The notes beneath the pieces are model-generated. The model ran no database searches. It was given only the letters and a program-made list of their open reading frames with translations, and was not told the origin of the DNA. A stretch of 64,000 bases of DNA from Streptococcus gordonii (GTDB lineage Bacteria; Bacillota; Bacilli; Lactobacillales; Streptococcaceae): positions 248,001 through 312,000 of the forward strand of contig NZ_LQWV01000012.1 in the NCBI RefSeq assembly GCF_001553855.1, given 5' to 3'. Position 1 is the first letter of the stretch, and each line of letters begins with the position of its first letter. Shown one piece after another: positions 1 to 11,461 of this stretch. The position numbers and the translations under genes are program-made.

Positions 1-2005
1 GAAGCTCCATCAGATTGTCCAGCATATAGTAGCGACCGTTATCCATCACTCTTGGTTCCAAGGGGCTTGGGATTGGGGTTAGGCGTTTGGCAGGGCCATA
101 GTCCAAAAGCTGGGCGGAGATGAGCCCTTTGTTGGTGCTAGATTTGAGGCGGAGATTGAGCTTGGCAGGCCCGTTGATAAAGAGATCTTGTTCCAGAGTC
201 CAATCAAGGGTGATCTGCTGGGTTTTGCCTTCAAATAGCTCATTTTTGAAAACTTGATAACTCTTGGCAAAGCGATTGTAGTCTTCGTCTGAATAACGAT
301 TTTGGATCTCTTGAGAGCCTTCACCAAGATGGAAATGAGAGTAGTTCTCTTGATTTCCAAAATCATCTAGACTCATCCAGTTTTGCGCCTGGCTATTGTC
401 CTGCCAGATGACAGGTGGCAAGTCAAAGTCGGATGAATGCCCTAGTAACTTTTTGGATAAAAGAGCATTCATGCTTTCACGAAAATCAATGGACTGCCAG
501 TTGTTGATATAAACATGAGCACCGTTATGGAAGAAGAGGTGCTTTTTGATATGAGCTGGCAGAGCATGGAACATATTATAGACGTGGAGAGGTTTGACAT
601 TCCAGTCTTGAGAGCCATGAGTGAAGACAACTTCAGCCTTGACCATATCTGCATGGATCAAGTAGTTGCGGTCGTGCCAAAATTGATTGTAGTCACCAGT
701 TTCTCGTTCCAAATCTTTTCTTTGCTGGTCAAGGTAGGCTTGGTAAGCTTGATTGTGACGTAGGTATTCGCCAGCTAGGAGATTGCGTGAATAGGTCAGC
801 TCAGTCAGTGATTCAAAATCTTCGCCTGGATAGCCACCAGGGCTAGTGACAAGTCCGTTTTCACGGTAGTAGTTATACCAGGAAGAAATACCAGCCTCAG
901 CAATGATGACTTCTAACCCGTCTACCCCCGTTGTTGCTAAACCATTTGACATGGTTCCTAGGTAAGAAATTCCAGTTGTGGCAACTTTTCCATTAGACCA
1001 AGTTGCCTTGATTTCTCTTTGGCGACTGTGATCTGTGAAGGCGCGACAGCGACCGTTGAGCCAGTCGATGACATTTTTGTAGGCTTCAATCTGCTGATAA
1101 TCTCCACTGGTCATCATCCCTTCTGAATCCTTAGTTCCAACGCCAGATACGTAGAGATTGGCAAAGCCGCGAGGAAGGAGGTAATCATTGAGGGTGTAAC
1201 TGCCGATATGGCCCAGCTTTTCTTCAGCTGTCTCAACTAAAGTTGCCTGTCCTTGGGGTTCTACTGTTTGAATGCTAGATTCTTGAACAGTAATTGTTCT
1301 AGGGCTTTTGCAGGCTAAGTCTACATTCATGTTGTGCAGAGCCTTATCACTAGCTTTATCGTTGGTACCTTGATGGTAGGGACTGGCAGTCATGACTGCT
1401 GGAATTTTCCCTTCATAAGAAGGGCGGATGATACTAACCTTGACTAAATCCGGCTTGCCATCTCCATCTGTGTCCACACGGGATTCAACATAAACGACCT
1501 CACGAATGGCCTCATGGCTACTGAAGGTTGCTAGACTTTTGCCGTTGAAGAAGTGGTAGTCATTGCTTTCTGGAATGAATCCCTCACTGACAAGCTGGTC
1601 AATTAGAATATTCCCTAACTTGGTTCTAGTATTGAGCAGTTGATAAAGATTTTCGAGGATATTTCCATAAGTGATTGGGAAATGAATTTCCTTGCAGAAG
1701 GCTGTTACATCGTCAAAGTCTACGAAGGGAACAAAACCTAAGACCTGTAGGGCTACGGTATAGAAGACCTCTTCAGTCAGTTGCTGGTCTGATTGAAAGA
1801 AGGTTAACAGATCTGTTTGTCGGTCGGCTACCCAGCTAGAGAGGACATAGTTGACGTCCTGATAGCGAAAGAGAACTTTTTGAAGAAAGTGATGAAGGTT
1901 TTCCTTAGGAGAATTAGTTGCTTGGATAGTGAATCCTAAACGAGCCAATTCGTCCAGCATAACTTCTTCACTTGCTTTTGTGTAACTATACTGGTTGTAA
2001 CGCAT
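1..2005 (-). CDS. pepX: Xaa-Pro dipeptidyl-peptidase PepX, 3' end outside the window
   Basis: Cytoplasmic S15-family serine peptidase that releases X-Pro dipeptides from peptides. The protein begins [10 protein letters not shown] and is open to the window edge, so 668 codons are present of the roughly 760 usual in streptococci. The catalytic triad can be placed: Ser347 in GISYLG, Asp467 in GSQDWNV and His497 in NGAHVY, almost the same numbering as the lactococcal enzyme (348/468/498). The start is fixed by an AAGGAG ribosome binding site just upstream and by the known N-terminus. It is divergent from the aquaglyceroporin gene, an arrangement also known from Lactococcus. No frameshift is seen in the part present. 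Confidence 0.97.
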   Translation of the reverse strand, partial: MRYNQYSYTKASEEVMLDELARLGFTIQATNSPKENLHHFLQKVLFRYQDVNYVLSSWVADRQTDLLTFFQSDQQLTEEVFYTVALQVLGFVPFVDFDDVTAFCKEIHFPITYGNILENLYQLLNTRTKLGNILIDQLVSEGFIPESNDYHFFNGKSLATFSSHEAIREVVYVESRVDTDGDGKPDLVKVSIIRPSYEGKIPAVMTASPYHQGTNDKASDKALHNMNVDLACKSPRTITVQESSIQTVEPQGQATLVETAEEKLGHIGSYTLNDYLLPRGFANLYVSGVGTKDSEGMMTSGDYQQIEAYKNVIDWLNGRCRAFTDHSRQREIKATWSNGKVATTGISYLGTMSNGLATTGVDGLEVIIAEAGISSWYNYYRENGLVTSPGGYPGEDFESLTELTYSRNLLAGEYLRHNQAYQAYLDQQRKDLERETGDYNQFWHDRNYLIHADMVKAEVVFTHGSQDWNVKPLHVYNMFHALPAHIKKHLFFHNGAHVYINNWQSIDFRESMNALLSKKLLGHSSDFDLPPVIWQDNSQAQNWMSLDDFGNQENYSHFHLGEGSQEIQNRYSDEDYNRFAKSYQVFKNELFEGKTQQITLDWTLEQDLFINGPAKLNLRLKSSTNKGLISAQLLDYGPAKRLTPIPSPLEPRVMDNGRYYMLDNLMEL

Positions 2006-2042
2006 GAATCTACTCCTTTTTTGTATTTATATAAAATTGACC

Positions 2043-2071
2043 TTTACATTCTCCATTATAACTGATACAAT
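2043..2071 (+). promoter_or_regulatory. Promoter of the aquaglyceroporin gene
   Basis: A -35 box TTTACA (2043-2048) and a -10 box TACAAT (2066-2071) are separated by 17 bp, about 37 bp upstream of the start codon; an AAGGAG site follows. Confidence 0.6.
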
Positions 2072-2108
2072 AAAGTTTGTCTAAAAATTTTATAAGGAGA
2101 TTGAACAC

Positions 2109-2996
2109 ATGGATGTTACATGGATGGCGAAATACGTCACAGAATTTCTGGGTACGGCCATTTTGATTATTTTAGGAAACGGTGCGGTAGCTAACGTTGA
2201 ATTGAAAGGTACTAAAGGTCATCAAAGCGGTTGGTTGGTAATCGCAGTTGGTTACGGAATGGGTGTTATGATTCCTGCTTTGATGTTTGGAAATGTTTCA
2301 GGAAACCATATTAATCCTGCCTTTACTTTGGGATTGGCTGTCAGCGGCTACTTTGAATGGGGACATGTTGCTCCTTACATTGCAGCTCAGATTTTGGGAG
2401 CTATCTTCGGTCAAGCTCTTGTGGTTGCGACTCACCGTCCTTACTACTTGCAAACAACAAATCCAAATGCAATTTTGGGAAGTTTCTCAACAATTTCAAG
2501 TCTTGATCATGGAACACCTGAGTCTCGCAAAGCAGCAACTATCAATGGTTTTGTAAATGAGTTTATTGGTTCCTTCGTTCTTTTCTTTGCTGCAATTGCA
2601 ATGACAAAGAACTTTTTTGGGGCACAACTCGAATCAACTTTTACAACTTCTCTTCAAAATAAATTAGCTGAATTAGGTCAGCAAATGAGTAAAGCTGAAT
2701 TCGCACAACAAATTAAGCTTCAAATGGCTAATACAACTAATGGTTCATCAGCAGTAGCGCACTTGGCACTTGGTTTCCTTGTGATGGCTTTGGTTACTTC
2801 ACTTGGTGGACCTACTGGTCCTGGATTGAACCCAGCTCGTGACTTGGGACCTCGTATTCTTCATGAAATCTTGCCTAAGTCTGTTCTTGGAGAGCACAAG
2901 GGTGATTCAAAATGGTGGTATTCTTGGGTACCAGTCGTGGCACCAATCCTTGCAGGTATCACCGCTGTTATGTTGTACAAATTTATCTATGGATAA
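2109..2996 (+). CDS. Aquaglyceroporin (GlpF/Gla type MIP channel)
   Basis: Passive membrane channel for glycerol, water and other small neutral solutes. The 295-residue protein has the six-helix MIP layout with both pore motifs: NPA at residues 69-71 (GNHINPAF) and NPAR at 241-244 (GLNPARDLGPR). The Asp after the second motif (NPARD) marks the glycerol-conducting branch. An unusually long hydrophilic segment (about 168-212) lies between the fourth and fifth helices; long loops are known in the lactococcal Gla homologue found next to pepX. Own promoter and terminator indicate a single-gene transcript. Confidence 0.93.
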   Translation: MDVTWMAKYVTEFLGTAILIILGNGAVANVELKGTKGHQSGWLVIAVGYGMGVMIPALMFGNVSGNHINPAFTLGLAVSGYFEWGHVAPYIAAQILGAIFGQALVVATHRPYYLQTTNPNAILGSFSTISSLDHGTPESRKAATINGFVNEFIGSFVLFFAAIAMTKNFFGAQLESTFTTSLQNKLAELGQQMSKAEFAQQIKLQMANTTNGSSAVAHLALGFLVMALVTSLGGPTGPGLNPARDLGPRILHEILPKSVLGEHKGDSKWWYSWVPVVAPILAGITAVMLYKFIYG

Positions 2997-3000
2997 TTAA

Positions 3001-3021
3001 AAGGGCGCAAGCCCTTTTTTT
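3001..3021 (+). terminator. Rho-independent terminator after the aquaglyceroporin gene
   Basis: AAGGGC-GCAA-GCCCTT stem-loop followed by a T run. Confidence 0.85.
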
Positions 3022-3134
3022 AGAAGACTTAGCTGACTTGAAGGCAGAGGGAAAGAAGTGATTTTGGTATATATTTTTGCTTTCTTATCTTTTCATAGTA
3101 AGGAAGAATACAGGTATAGTCTGGAGGGAAGAGA

Positions 3135-4415
3135 ATGAAGATTGTCCCATTTAAAATGGATCGATTAAGTGGACGGCGGACCTTGCTTTTCGGTCTCTTA
3201 GCCATTCTACTGGGAATGATTGTTATCATAAATGGAGCAGGATTTACAAAGCTGGCTCTGGACTTGCTCAGTCTCTATTTTTTTCTAGTAGGCTTGTTTA
3301 ATAGTATCCTCTACTTTTTTGCTGGTAAGAAAGATATCCCGCTGACATCTGAGATTTTAAGAATCATCTTTGGCTTGCTTTTAGCAGGCTTGAATGAACT
3401 TGGTAACCTTTCGGTAAATGTTGTCATTATTATTTTAGGACTTTATCAGTTGGCGACAGCTGTGGTTTATGCCATTACTTATTACCTCTACCGTTGTGAT
3501 CGGGCTAAGGGAGGTTTTCATTATTTATTTGATGCGGTTCTTCAGGGACTGGTAGCTCTAACAAGCATTTTTTCGCCAGCTACAGATGGTCGTCAGCAAT
3601 TTTTATTTTTAGGTATTTATTTGATTTTGCTTGGAATTTCCAATATGAGAGATGGACTCTTCTTTGACCTTGATAAGGAAAAAAAGCATTTACGCAGGCA
3701 TTTTCGGGTCAATCTGCCCGTCATCATAGCGGCCTTTATTCCTTTTGAACAACTGGAACGCTTCAACCATTTTTTGCGCGGGACGAAGGAGCAGGAATTA
3801 TCAAGTGTTTATCGGGTCCTCAAAGGAGAGCAGCAGGCTGATTTAGAGGTTCTTGTTCATACTTCTAAGGAAAACCTGTTTGGAGCGATTGGTCATGTTG
3901 ATATTTGCTATAAGGGGAAGGTGATTTCCTATGGCAGTTATGATCCTTTTTCTCATAAACTATTTGGTACCATTGGTGACGGGGTACTATTTAAAGTGGA
4001 TAAAGATGCTTATATCGATTTGTGTAAAAAAGAGAGTAAAAAGACCTTATTTGGCTATTCTCTGGCCTTAACTGATCAGGAAAGAGAGGCCGTTGAAAAG
4101 CGTCTGAGGGAAATCGATGACTTGCTAGATCCATGGGAACCAAGTGATCAGGAGCTTAATGGTAGTCCCACCTATGCTTATAAATTAAAGCATAAGCTAG
4201 AGGCGGAGCTTTATAAATTCAAGAGTAGCCATTTTAAAAGCTATTTTATTCTTTCGACCAATTGTTGTTTGCTGGCAGACTCGATTGTTGGTCAGGCTGG
4301 GACTGCTATTTTGAATGTAAGAGGGATTATAGCGCCTGGAACTTATCAAAATTACTTACAGTATGAATTTGAATCTGCCAATGGTTTAGTTGTCGCTCAC
4401 AATGTTTATTGTTAA
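3135..4415 (+). CDS. HdeD-like membrane protein with a cytoplasmic, possibly papain-like C-terminal domain
   Basis: Function not known. Residues 15-175 hold about six hydrophobic segments arranged like the HdeD/DUF308 family. Residues 185-426 are soluble. In that part I see a conserved-looking His (H254 in GAIGHVDIC), a GKVISYGSYD stretch, and much later an Asn-Cys-Cys followed by LAD (N376-C377-C378). His before Cys is the order of circularly permuted papain-like (LRAT/YiiX-type) enzymes, so a thiol hydrolase or acyltransferase domain is possible; this is inference from motif order only. The start ATG is preceded by GGAGGG. It stands alone between two terminators. Confidence 0.8.
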   Translation: MKIVPFKMDRLSGRRTLLFGLLAILLGMIVIINGAGFTKLALDLLSLYFFLVGLFNSILYFFAGKKDIPLTSEILRIIFGLLLAGLNELGNLSVNVVIIILGLYQLATAVVYAITYYLYRCDRAKGGFHYLFDAVLQGLVALTSIFSPATDGRQQFLFLGIYLILLGISNMRDGLFFDLDKEKKHLRRHFRVNLPVIIAAFIPFEQLERFNHFLRGTKEQELSSVYRVLKGEQQADLEVLVHTSKENLFGAIGHVDICYKGKVISYGSYDPFSHKLFGTIGDGVLFKVDKDAYIDLCKKESKKTLFGYSLALTDQEREAVEKRLREIDDLLDPWEPSDQELNGSPTYAYKLKHKLEAELYKFKSSHFKSYFILSTNCCLLADSIVGQAGTAILNVRGIIAPGTYQNYLQYEFESANGLVVAHNVYC

Positions 4416-4421
4416 TTTACA

Positions 4422-4449
4422 AGTAGCAGGGAAAGACCTGCTACTTTTT
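4422..4449 (+). terminator. Rho-independent terminator
   Basis: AGTAGCAGG-GAAAGA-CCTGCTACT stem-loop followed by TTTT. Confidence 0.85.
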
Positions 4450-4542
4450 GTTTAAGCTTGTGTTTGTTTTTTTAAATTTTTTATATAATTATTTGTCAAA
4501 TAGGAGAAAATCCTCTAAAATAGAAGAGACTTGGAGGAATTT

Positions 4543-5280
4543 ATGACACGAAATCATCAAACGATTAAGGCTGTACCAGTACTAAAAACGAACAATCGTC
4601 GTTTAAACTTAGAATTTTATTGTCAGACATTAGGGATGAAAAACCTGTTGGAAGAAGGCCCAGGTGTCAGTTTGGGAGATCAGACAAAGAGCGAAAGATT
4701 AGTGATTGAAGAATCACCAGGCGCGCGTTCGCGTAAGGTTGTTGGCCCTAAAAAACTAGCTCAGATTACTATAAAGGTTGAAGAGCCAAAAGAAATTGAA
4801 GCCTTGCTAGGACAAGCACATCCTGTTTTACAGGTCTACCAAGGTGAGAAAGGCTATGCTTTCAAGGCTGTTTCCCCAGAGGGAGATACTTTCTTAGTTC
4901 ATGCTGAGGATGATTCTCAAACACTCCGTGCTCTAGAAAAGATTCCTGTATTTGAGACACAGGCTGAGTTCACTGGCTTAACACAATTTTATATTGAAAA
5001 AGTGATTCTCAATGTTCCAAATAAATCAGTAGCTCAAACTTATTATCAACCTTTTGGCCATACGCTACCAATTGAGTTTAAAGAGGAAGAAGGCCAGGAT
5101 TTATTAGCTAAAAATGCAGCAACTTGGGACTTGTCTATGATTAAGTTTTCTCTAGAACGTTTTGACGTAAATCAATTGGCTGAGCTTCTTGAAGGGCGTG
5201 ATTTGTTCATTCCTAAGTCTAAGAAGTTTCTTTTAGCGACAGATGATAGTCAGATTGACTTGTGGTTTGAACAAGCATGA
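4543..5280 (+). CDS. cppA: CppA family protein (glyoxalase-fold)
   Basis: 245-residue protein matching streptococcal CppA, historically called a C3-degrading proteinase. The N-terminal part (about 10-125) has vicinal-oxygen-chelate character (PVLKTNNRRLNLEFYCQTLG, then YAFKAVSPEGDTFLVHAEDD), and a separate C-terminal CppA domain follows (about 150-243). No classical protease motif is visible, so the proteinase name should be taken with care. A TTG lies 12 nt upstream in frame, but it overlaps the GGAGG ribosome binding site, so the ATG at 4543 is chosen. Its stop overlaps the start of the next gene (ATGA), indicating translational coupling. Confidence 0.9.
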   Translation: MTRNHQTIKAVPVLKTNNRRLNLEFYCQTLGMKNLLEEGPGVSLGDQTKSERLVIEESPGARSRKVVGPKKLAQITIKVEEPKEIEALLGQAHPVLQVYQGEKGYAFKAVSPEGDTFLVHAEDDSQTLRALEKIPVFETQAEFTGLTQFYIEKVILNVPNKSVAQTYYQPFGHTLPIEFKEEEGQDLLAKNAATWDLSMIKFSLERFDVNQLAELLEGRDLFIPKSKKFLLATDDSQIDLWFEQA

Positions 5281-6212
5281 CAAAGCAAAAAATTTTTGAG
5301 AAAATTCAAGAGCAGATTCATCAGGAAATCTATCCTGGGGCTAGCCTAGCCCTATATCAAGCTGGCCAGTGGCAGGAATTCTACTTTGGTTTGGCTGATC
5401 CGCAAGAAAAAAAAGCCACTCAAGCGGGCTTGGTCTATGATCTGGCTAGCGTCAGCAAGGTGGTCGGAGTGGGGACTATAGTAGCCTTTTTATATGAGCA
5501 GGGAAAGCTGGATCTGGATTTGCCCTTGCAACACTATTATCCGGACTTTCATCGAGAAGATGTGACTGTGCGCCAACTCTTGACTCACACGTCAGGGCTG
5601 GATCCCTTTATTCCCAATCGTGACCAACTGACAGCTCCCGAGTTGAAAGCAGCACTCAATCATTTGACGGTGCTTGAAGATAAGACCTTTCGCTATACAG
5701 ATGTGAATTTCTTGCTCTTGGGTTTTATGCTGGAAGAAATCTATGGTCAAGCTTTGGACCAGATTTTTCAAGATCAGATTTTCCAGCCTTGGGGCTTGGC
5801 TGAGACAGGCTTTGGACCAGTTCCAGGAGCTGTACCGACCGTTCGCGGTGTCCAGGATGGTCAGGTTCATGATCCCAAGGCGCGTGTTCTAGGCATCCAT
5901 GCTGGCAGTGCTGGCTTATTTTCAACTCTCAAGGATTTGGAAATATTTTTGGAGCATTATCTGCAGGATAACTTTGCGTCCAATCTGACCCAGAATTTTT
6001 CCAAGGATCCTGGCAAAAGGCGCAGTCTAGCTTGGAATCTGGAAGACGGCTGGCTGGATCACACTGGCTACACGGGAACTTTTATCATGTACAATCGCAA
6101 GGAGCAAAAGGCAGTCATTTTCTTGTCCAACCGGACCTATGAAAAAGACGAGCGGGCTCAGTGGATTGTAGATCGCAACCAGCTGATGGACCTGATAAAA
6201 ACGGAATTATAA
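5277..6212 (+). CDS. Serine beta-lactamase-like hydrolase (class C/PBP fold)
   Basis: 311-residue penicillin-binding-protein-fold hydrolase of the class C beta-lactamase/D-aminopeptidase/esterase superfamily. The nucleophile motif SxxK is S58-V-S-K61, the second motif begins at Y140 (RYTDVNF), and an HTG triad (LDHTGYTG) near residue 264 stands where KTG/HTG is expected. No signal peptide is visible, so it is probably intracellular, which speaks against cell-wall or beta-lactam activity. It overlaps cppA by 4 nt, so the two are co-translated. The substrate cannot be inferred. Confidence 0.9.
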   Translation: MTKQKIFEKIQEQIHQEIYPGASLALYQAGQWQEFYFGLADPQEKKATQAGLVYDLASVSKVVGVGTIVAFLYEQGKLDLDLPLQHYYPDFHREDVTVRQLLTHTSGLDPFIPNRDQLTAPELKAALNHLTVLEDKTFRYTDVNFLLLGFMLEEIYGQALDQIFQDQIFQPWGLAETGFGPVPGAVPTVRGVQDGQVHDPKARVLGIHAGSAGLFSTLKDLEIFLEHYLQDNFASNLTQNFSKDPGKRRSLAWNLEDGWLDHTGYTGTFIMYNRKEQKAVIFLSNRTYEKDERAQWIVDRNQLMDLIKTEL

Positions 6213-6216
6213 GATG

Positions 6217-6242
6217 CTCCGACTTCTAAGTTCGGAGTTTTA
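6217..6242 (+). terminator. Probable terminator after the cppA operon
   Basis: CTCCGA...TCGGAG stem followed by a short T-rich run. Confidence 0.6.
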
Positions 6243-6341
6243 TCATGTTCCTTGAATCCTAAAGATTTTTCTCGTAAAAATCGCTTTTTTTTTCAAAGTA
6301 TATTAAAATAATAGTTAAAGAAATAAATATAGGGAAAGATC

Positions 6342-7220
6342 ATGACAAAAGAAATTGGTGTCGGAAAGGCACACAGTAAAATTATTTTGATGGGGGAGCA
6401 TTCGGTAGTCTATGGATATCCAGCTATTTCCTTGCCACTCAACCATATCGAAGTAACCTGCCGGGTCTTTCCGTCTGAGCGGGCCTGGACCCTCTACGCT
6501 GAGGATACACTGTCTATGGCTGTTTTTGCCTGTCTAGAACATCTAGGCCAGCAAGGTGCTAAGATACGCTGTCAGGTGGAGTCCATGGTCCCTGAAAAGA
6601 GAGGGATGGGTTCATCGGCTGCGGTTAGTATTGCAGCTATTCGGGCTGTTTTTGACTACTTTGAAGAAGAGCTGGATGACCAAACCCTGGAGATTCTAGC
6701 CAATCGGGCAGAGATGATTGCCCATATGAATCCCAGCGGCCTTGATGCCAAGACCTGCCTTAGTGATGTAGCTATCAAATTTATCCGCAACTTTGGTTTC
6801 AGTGAAATTGAGCTGGATCTGGATGCCTTTTTAGTGATTGCAGATACAGGTATTCATGGTCATACTCGCGAAGCCATCCGTGCTGTAGAAAGTCAGGGGC
6901 AAAAGGCTCTGCCTTTGCTGCAGGAATTGGGGAATTTAACGAAAATCCTTGAGAAGGCCATTTCTATCAAGGACCTGATGACGATGGGACAAGCTATGAC
7001 CAAGGCTCATGAGAAGCTAGCCAAACTAGGAGTGTCTTGCCAGAAAGCTGATGAACTAGTTGAAACAGCTCTTGAAAATGGAGCTTTGGGAGCTAAGATG
7101 AGCGGTGGCGGTCTGGGTGGCTGTGTCATTGCTCTTGTAGGAGAAAGAAGTCAGGCGGATGTCTTAGCCACCGTATTGAGAGAGAAAGGAGCCATTAACA
7201 CATGGATCGAAAGCCTGTAA
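6342..7220 (+). CDS. mvk: Mevalonate kinase
   Basis: GHMP-family kinase that phosphorylates mevalonate at C5, the first step of the lower isoprenoid pathway in the cytoplasm. The 292-residue protein shows the GHMP ATP-binding loop (PEKRGMGSSAAVSIAA), an N-terminal GKAHSKIILMGEHSVVYGYPAIS motif region, and the C-terminal glycine-rich motif KMSGGGLGGCVIAL. It is the first gene of a tightly packed four-gene operon in which each later gene overlaps its predecessor; mvaD starts 19 nt before this gene stops. In pneumococcus this enzyme is feedback-inhibited by diphosphomevalonate, a family property not visible here. Confidence 0.96.
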   Translation: MTKEIGVGKAHSKIILMGEHSVVYGYPAISLPLNHIEVTCRVFPSERAWTLYAEDTLSMAVFACLEHLGQQGAKIRCQVESMVPEKRGMGSSAAVSIAAIRAVFDYFEEELDDQTLEILANRAEMIAHMNPSGLDAKTCLSDVAIKFIRNFGFSEIELDLDAFLVIADTGIHGHTREAIRAVESQGQKALPLLQELGNLTKILEKAISIKDLMTMGQAMTKAHEKLAKLGVSCQKADELVETALENGALGAKMSGGGLGGCVIALVGERSQADVLATVLREKGAINTWIESL

Positions 7221-8138
7221 GTGTCAAATCCTATGCCAATATTGCAATTGTCAAATATTGGGGCAAGAAAGATGCAGAAAAGATGATTCCGTCTACCAGT
7301 AGTATTTCACTGACACTGGAAAATATGTATACTGAGACTCAGCTGAGTCCTTTGCCGGCTACAGCGACTGGAGATGAGTTTTATATTGACGGTCAGCTGC
7401 AAAGTCCGGCAGAACATACTAAAATCAGTAAGATTATTGACCGCTTCCGCTCTCCAGAAGATGGTTTTGTCCGCGTTGATACCAGCAATAATATGCCAAC
7501 AGCAGCAGGTCTGTCTTCGAGCTCTAGTGGTTTATCAGCCCTAGTCAAGGCCTGCAATGCTTATTTTCAGACGGGCTATCAGGCGCAAGAGTTGGCCCAA
7601 CTGGCTAAGTTTGCTTCGGGGTCGTCTGCTCGGTCTTTCTTTGGCCCGCTAGCGGCCTGGGATAAGGACAGTGGAGCCATCTATCCAGTCAAGACGGATT
7701 TGAAGCTAGCCATGATTATGTTGGTTCTGCACGATGAGAAAAAGCCCATTTCCAGCCGTGACGGTATGGAGCTCTGTGCTAAAACTTCCACCATTTTCCC
7801 AGATTGGATTGCCCAGTCTGCCTTGGATTATCAGGCTATGCTGGCTTATTTACGGGACAATGAGTTTGCTAAGGTTGGTCAGCTGACAGAAGAAAATGCT
7901 CTTCGGATGCATGCTACGACAGAAAAAGCTTATCCGCCGTTTTCTTATCTGACAGAGGAGTCTTATCAGGCTATGGATGCTGTTAGAAAGCTGCGGGAGC
8001 AGGGCGAGCGTTGCTACTTTACCATGGACGCGGGACCAAATGTCAAGGTCCTCTGCTTGGAGGAAGACCTAGACCATCTGGCTGCTATCCTTGAGAAGGA
8101 CTACCGGCTTATCGTCTCCAAAACAAAGGACTTGTCAG

Positions 8139-8149
<11 letters not shown>
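7202..8149 (+). CDS. mvaD: Diphosphomevalonate decarboxylase
   Basis: ATP-dependent decarboxylation of mevalonate 5-diphosphate to isopentenyl diphosphate. The 315-residue GHMP-fold protein has the substrate-binding N-terminal IAIVKYWGKK, the nucleotide loop NNMPTAAGLSSSSSGLSAL, and the C-terminal FTMDAGPNVKVL region containing the catalytic Asp expected in this family. It overlaps mvk by 19 nt and the next gene by 11 nt, so translation of the operon is coupled. Confidence 0.96.
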
Positions 8150-10146
<1,997 letters not shown>

Positions 10147-10163
10147 ATAGCATAAAGACGTAC

Positions 10164-10188
10164 AAAAAAGGCCATTAATGGCCTTTTT
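10164..10188. terminator. Bidirectional terminator between the two mevalonate operons
   Basis: Symmetric AAAAAGGCCATTAATGGCCT stem flanked by A and T runs, so it can stop fni transcription on one strand and mvaA on the other. Confidence 0.9.
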
Positions 10189-11461
10189 ACTTGTCCTGTT
10201 TTCGTAAGTCAGTTAGAATTTTTTGAGCAGTAGCGAGGTTGAAAGTCTTCATGGCTGTTAAGCGATTGGCTACAGCAGTAATTTCTTCGCCTTGAGCTCC
10301 AGCCTGCAATGCTAAAGATTTGGCTTGCAATTTCATGTGTCCGGCTTGGATGCCAGTGCTGACTAGGGCTTTGAGGGCAGCGAAGTTTTGTGCCAATCCA
10401 ACCGATACGATGAGGGATGCCAATTCCTTAGCCTGAGGTTGCCCCAGCAAGTCAAAGCTGGCTGTTACTGCGGGATTGAGGCCGATGGAACCTCCCTTAG
10501 TTGCAATGGGCATGGGCAGGGTCATCTGACCATGAAGCTGGCGTTTGTCTGGGTCTGCCGTCCAAGTAGAGAGGCCACGGTAGCTTCCTTCTCGGCTGGA
10601 ATAGGCATGAGCACCAGCTTCTATAGCCCTCCAGTCATTTCCAGTAGCCAGTACCAAAGCATCAATACCATTAAAGATGCCTTTATTGTGGGTAGTTGCT
10701 CGGTAAGGGTCGACCTGGGCTAGCTTGCTAGCCAGCTGCATCTTATCCGCAAGAAGCTCCGCCTCAGCCGTATCCCGGCTGAGAAAGCGATAGTCGATGA
10801 CACAGCGGGCTGTTACTAGGCTATCTGTTGCATAGTTTGACAGGATAGCCATCAGACTCTTGCCGCCAGTTAGCTCCTCCAGAGGAAGGGTGAGGGCCTC
10901 CAGCATGGTGTTGAGCATATTGGCTCCCATGGCTTCCTGAGTATCCACAGACAGATAAAAAATGAGGAAGTCATCCTTTTGCTCCAGCCAGAGATCTCTA
11001 GCACCACCACCACGGGAAACAATCGATGGATAGGCTTGGTTGGCCTGCTCCAGCAACTCTTTCTTTTTCCTGAGAACATCTTTGATGGCTTGGTCTGCAT
11101 TATCAATTTGATAGAGGGCGATTTGCCCAATCATCTGGCGTTTGTGAACTTCAGTTTCAAATCCGCCTGAACGTTTGATAATCTTAGCGGCAAAGCTAGC
11201 CGCTGCTACCACAGATGGCTCTTCTGTCACAAATGGAACTTGATAGGTCTTACCATCCACCAGAAAGTCTGGCACCAGAGAGTAGGGTAGGGCTAGAGTG
11301 GCCAGCACATTTTCACTCATCTGGTTGGCTGTTTCCAAAGGCAAAGTCTGCTGACTGTCTAGCAGCTGCCAATGTTCATCTTGTAAAAGTTCCTTTTCTT
11401 TCAGCATCTGTAGCCGTTCAGCAGGAGTTTTTTTGGAAAATCCAGTCCAGTTTATTTTCAT
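10187..11461 (-). CDS. mvaA: Hydroxymethylglutaryl-CoA reductase, class II
   Basis: Reduces HMG-CoA to mevalonate, the committing step of the upper pathway. The 424-residue length without membrane segments is that of the soluble bacterial class II enzyme. ENVLATLALP, VPFVTEEPSVVAAAS and the cofactor/substrate region VDTQEAMGANMLNTMLEAL are recognisable. It follows mvaS with a 4-nt overlap, so the two enzymes of the upper pathway are translated together. The operon runs head-on into the lower-pathway operon. Confidence 0.96.
   Translation of the reverse strand: MKINWTGFSKKTPAERLQMLKEKELLQDEHWQLLDSQQTLPLETANQMSENVLATLALPYSLVPDFLVDGKTYQVPFVTEEPSVVAAASFAAKIIKRSGGFETEVHKRQMIGQIALYQIDNADQAIKDVLRKKKELLEQANQAYPSIVSRGGGARDLWLEQKDDFLIFYLSVDTQEAMGANMLNTMLEALTLPLEELTGGKSLMAILSNYATDSLVTARCVIDYRFLSRDTAEAELLADKMQLASKLAQVDPYRATTHNKGIFNGIDALVLATGNDWRAIEAGAHAYSSREGSYRGLSTWTADPDKRQLHGQMTLPMPIATKGGSIGLNPAVTASFDLLGQPQAKELASLIVSVGLAQNFAALKALVSTGIQAGHMKLQAKSLALQAGAQGEEITAVANRLTAMKTFNLATAQKILTDLRKQDK

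Noticed and set aside
515..763. 82-codon plus-strand frame inside pepX
   Set aside because: It is the antisense shadow of pepX, whose minus-strand frame is continuous and has its catalytic triad in place.
10388..10723. 111-codon plus-strand frame opposite mvaA
   Set aside because: Antisense of a fully recognised HMG-CoA reductase; no ribosome binding site and Cys/Ser-rich composition typical of a shadow frame.
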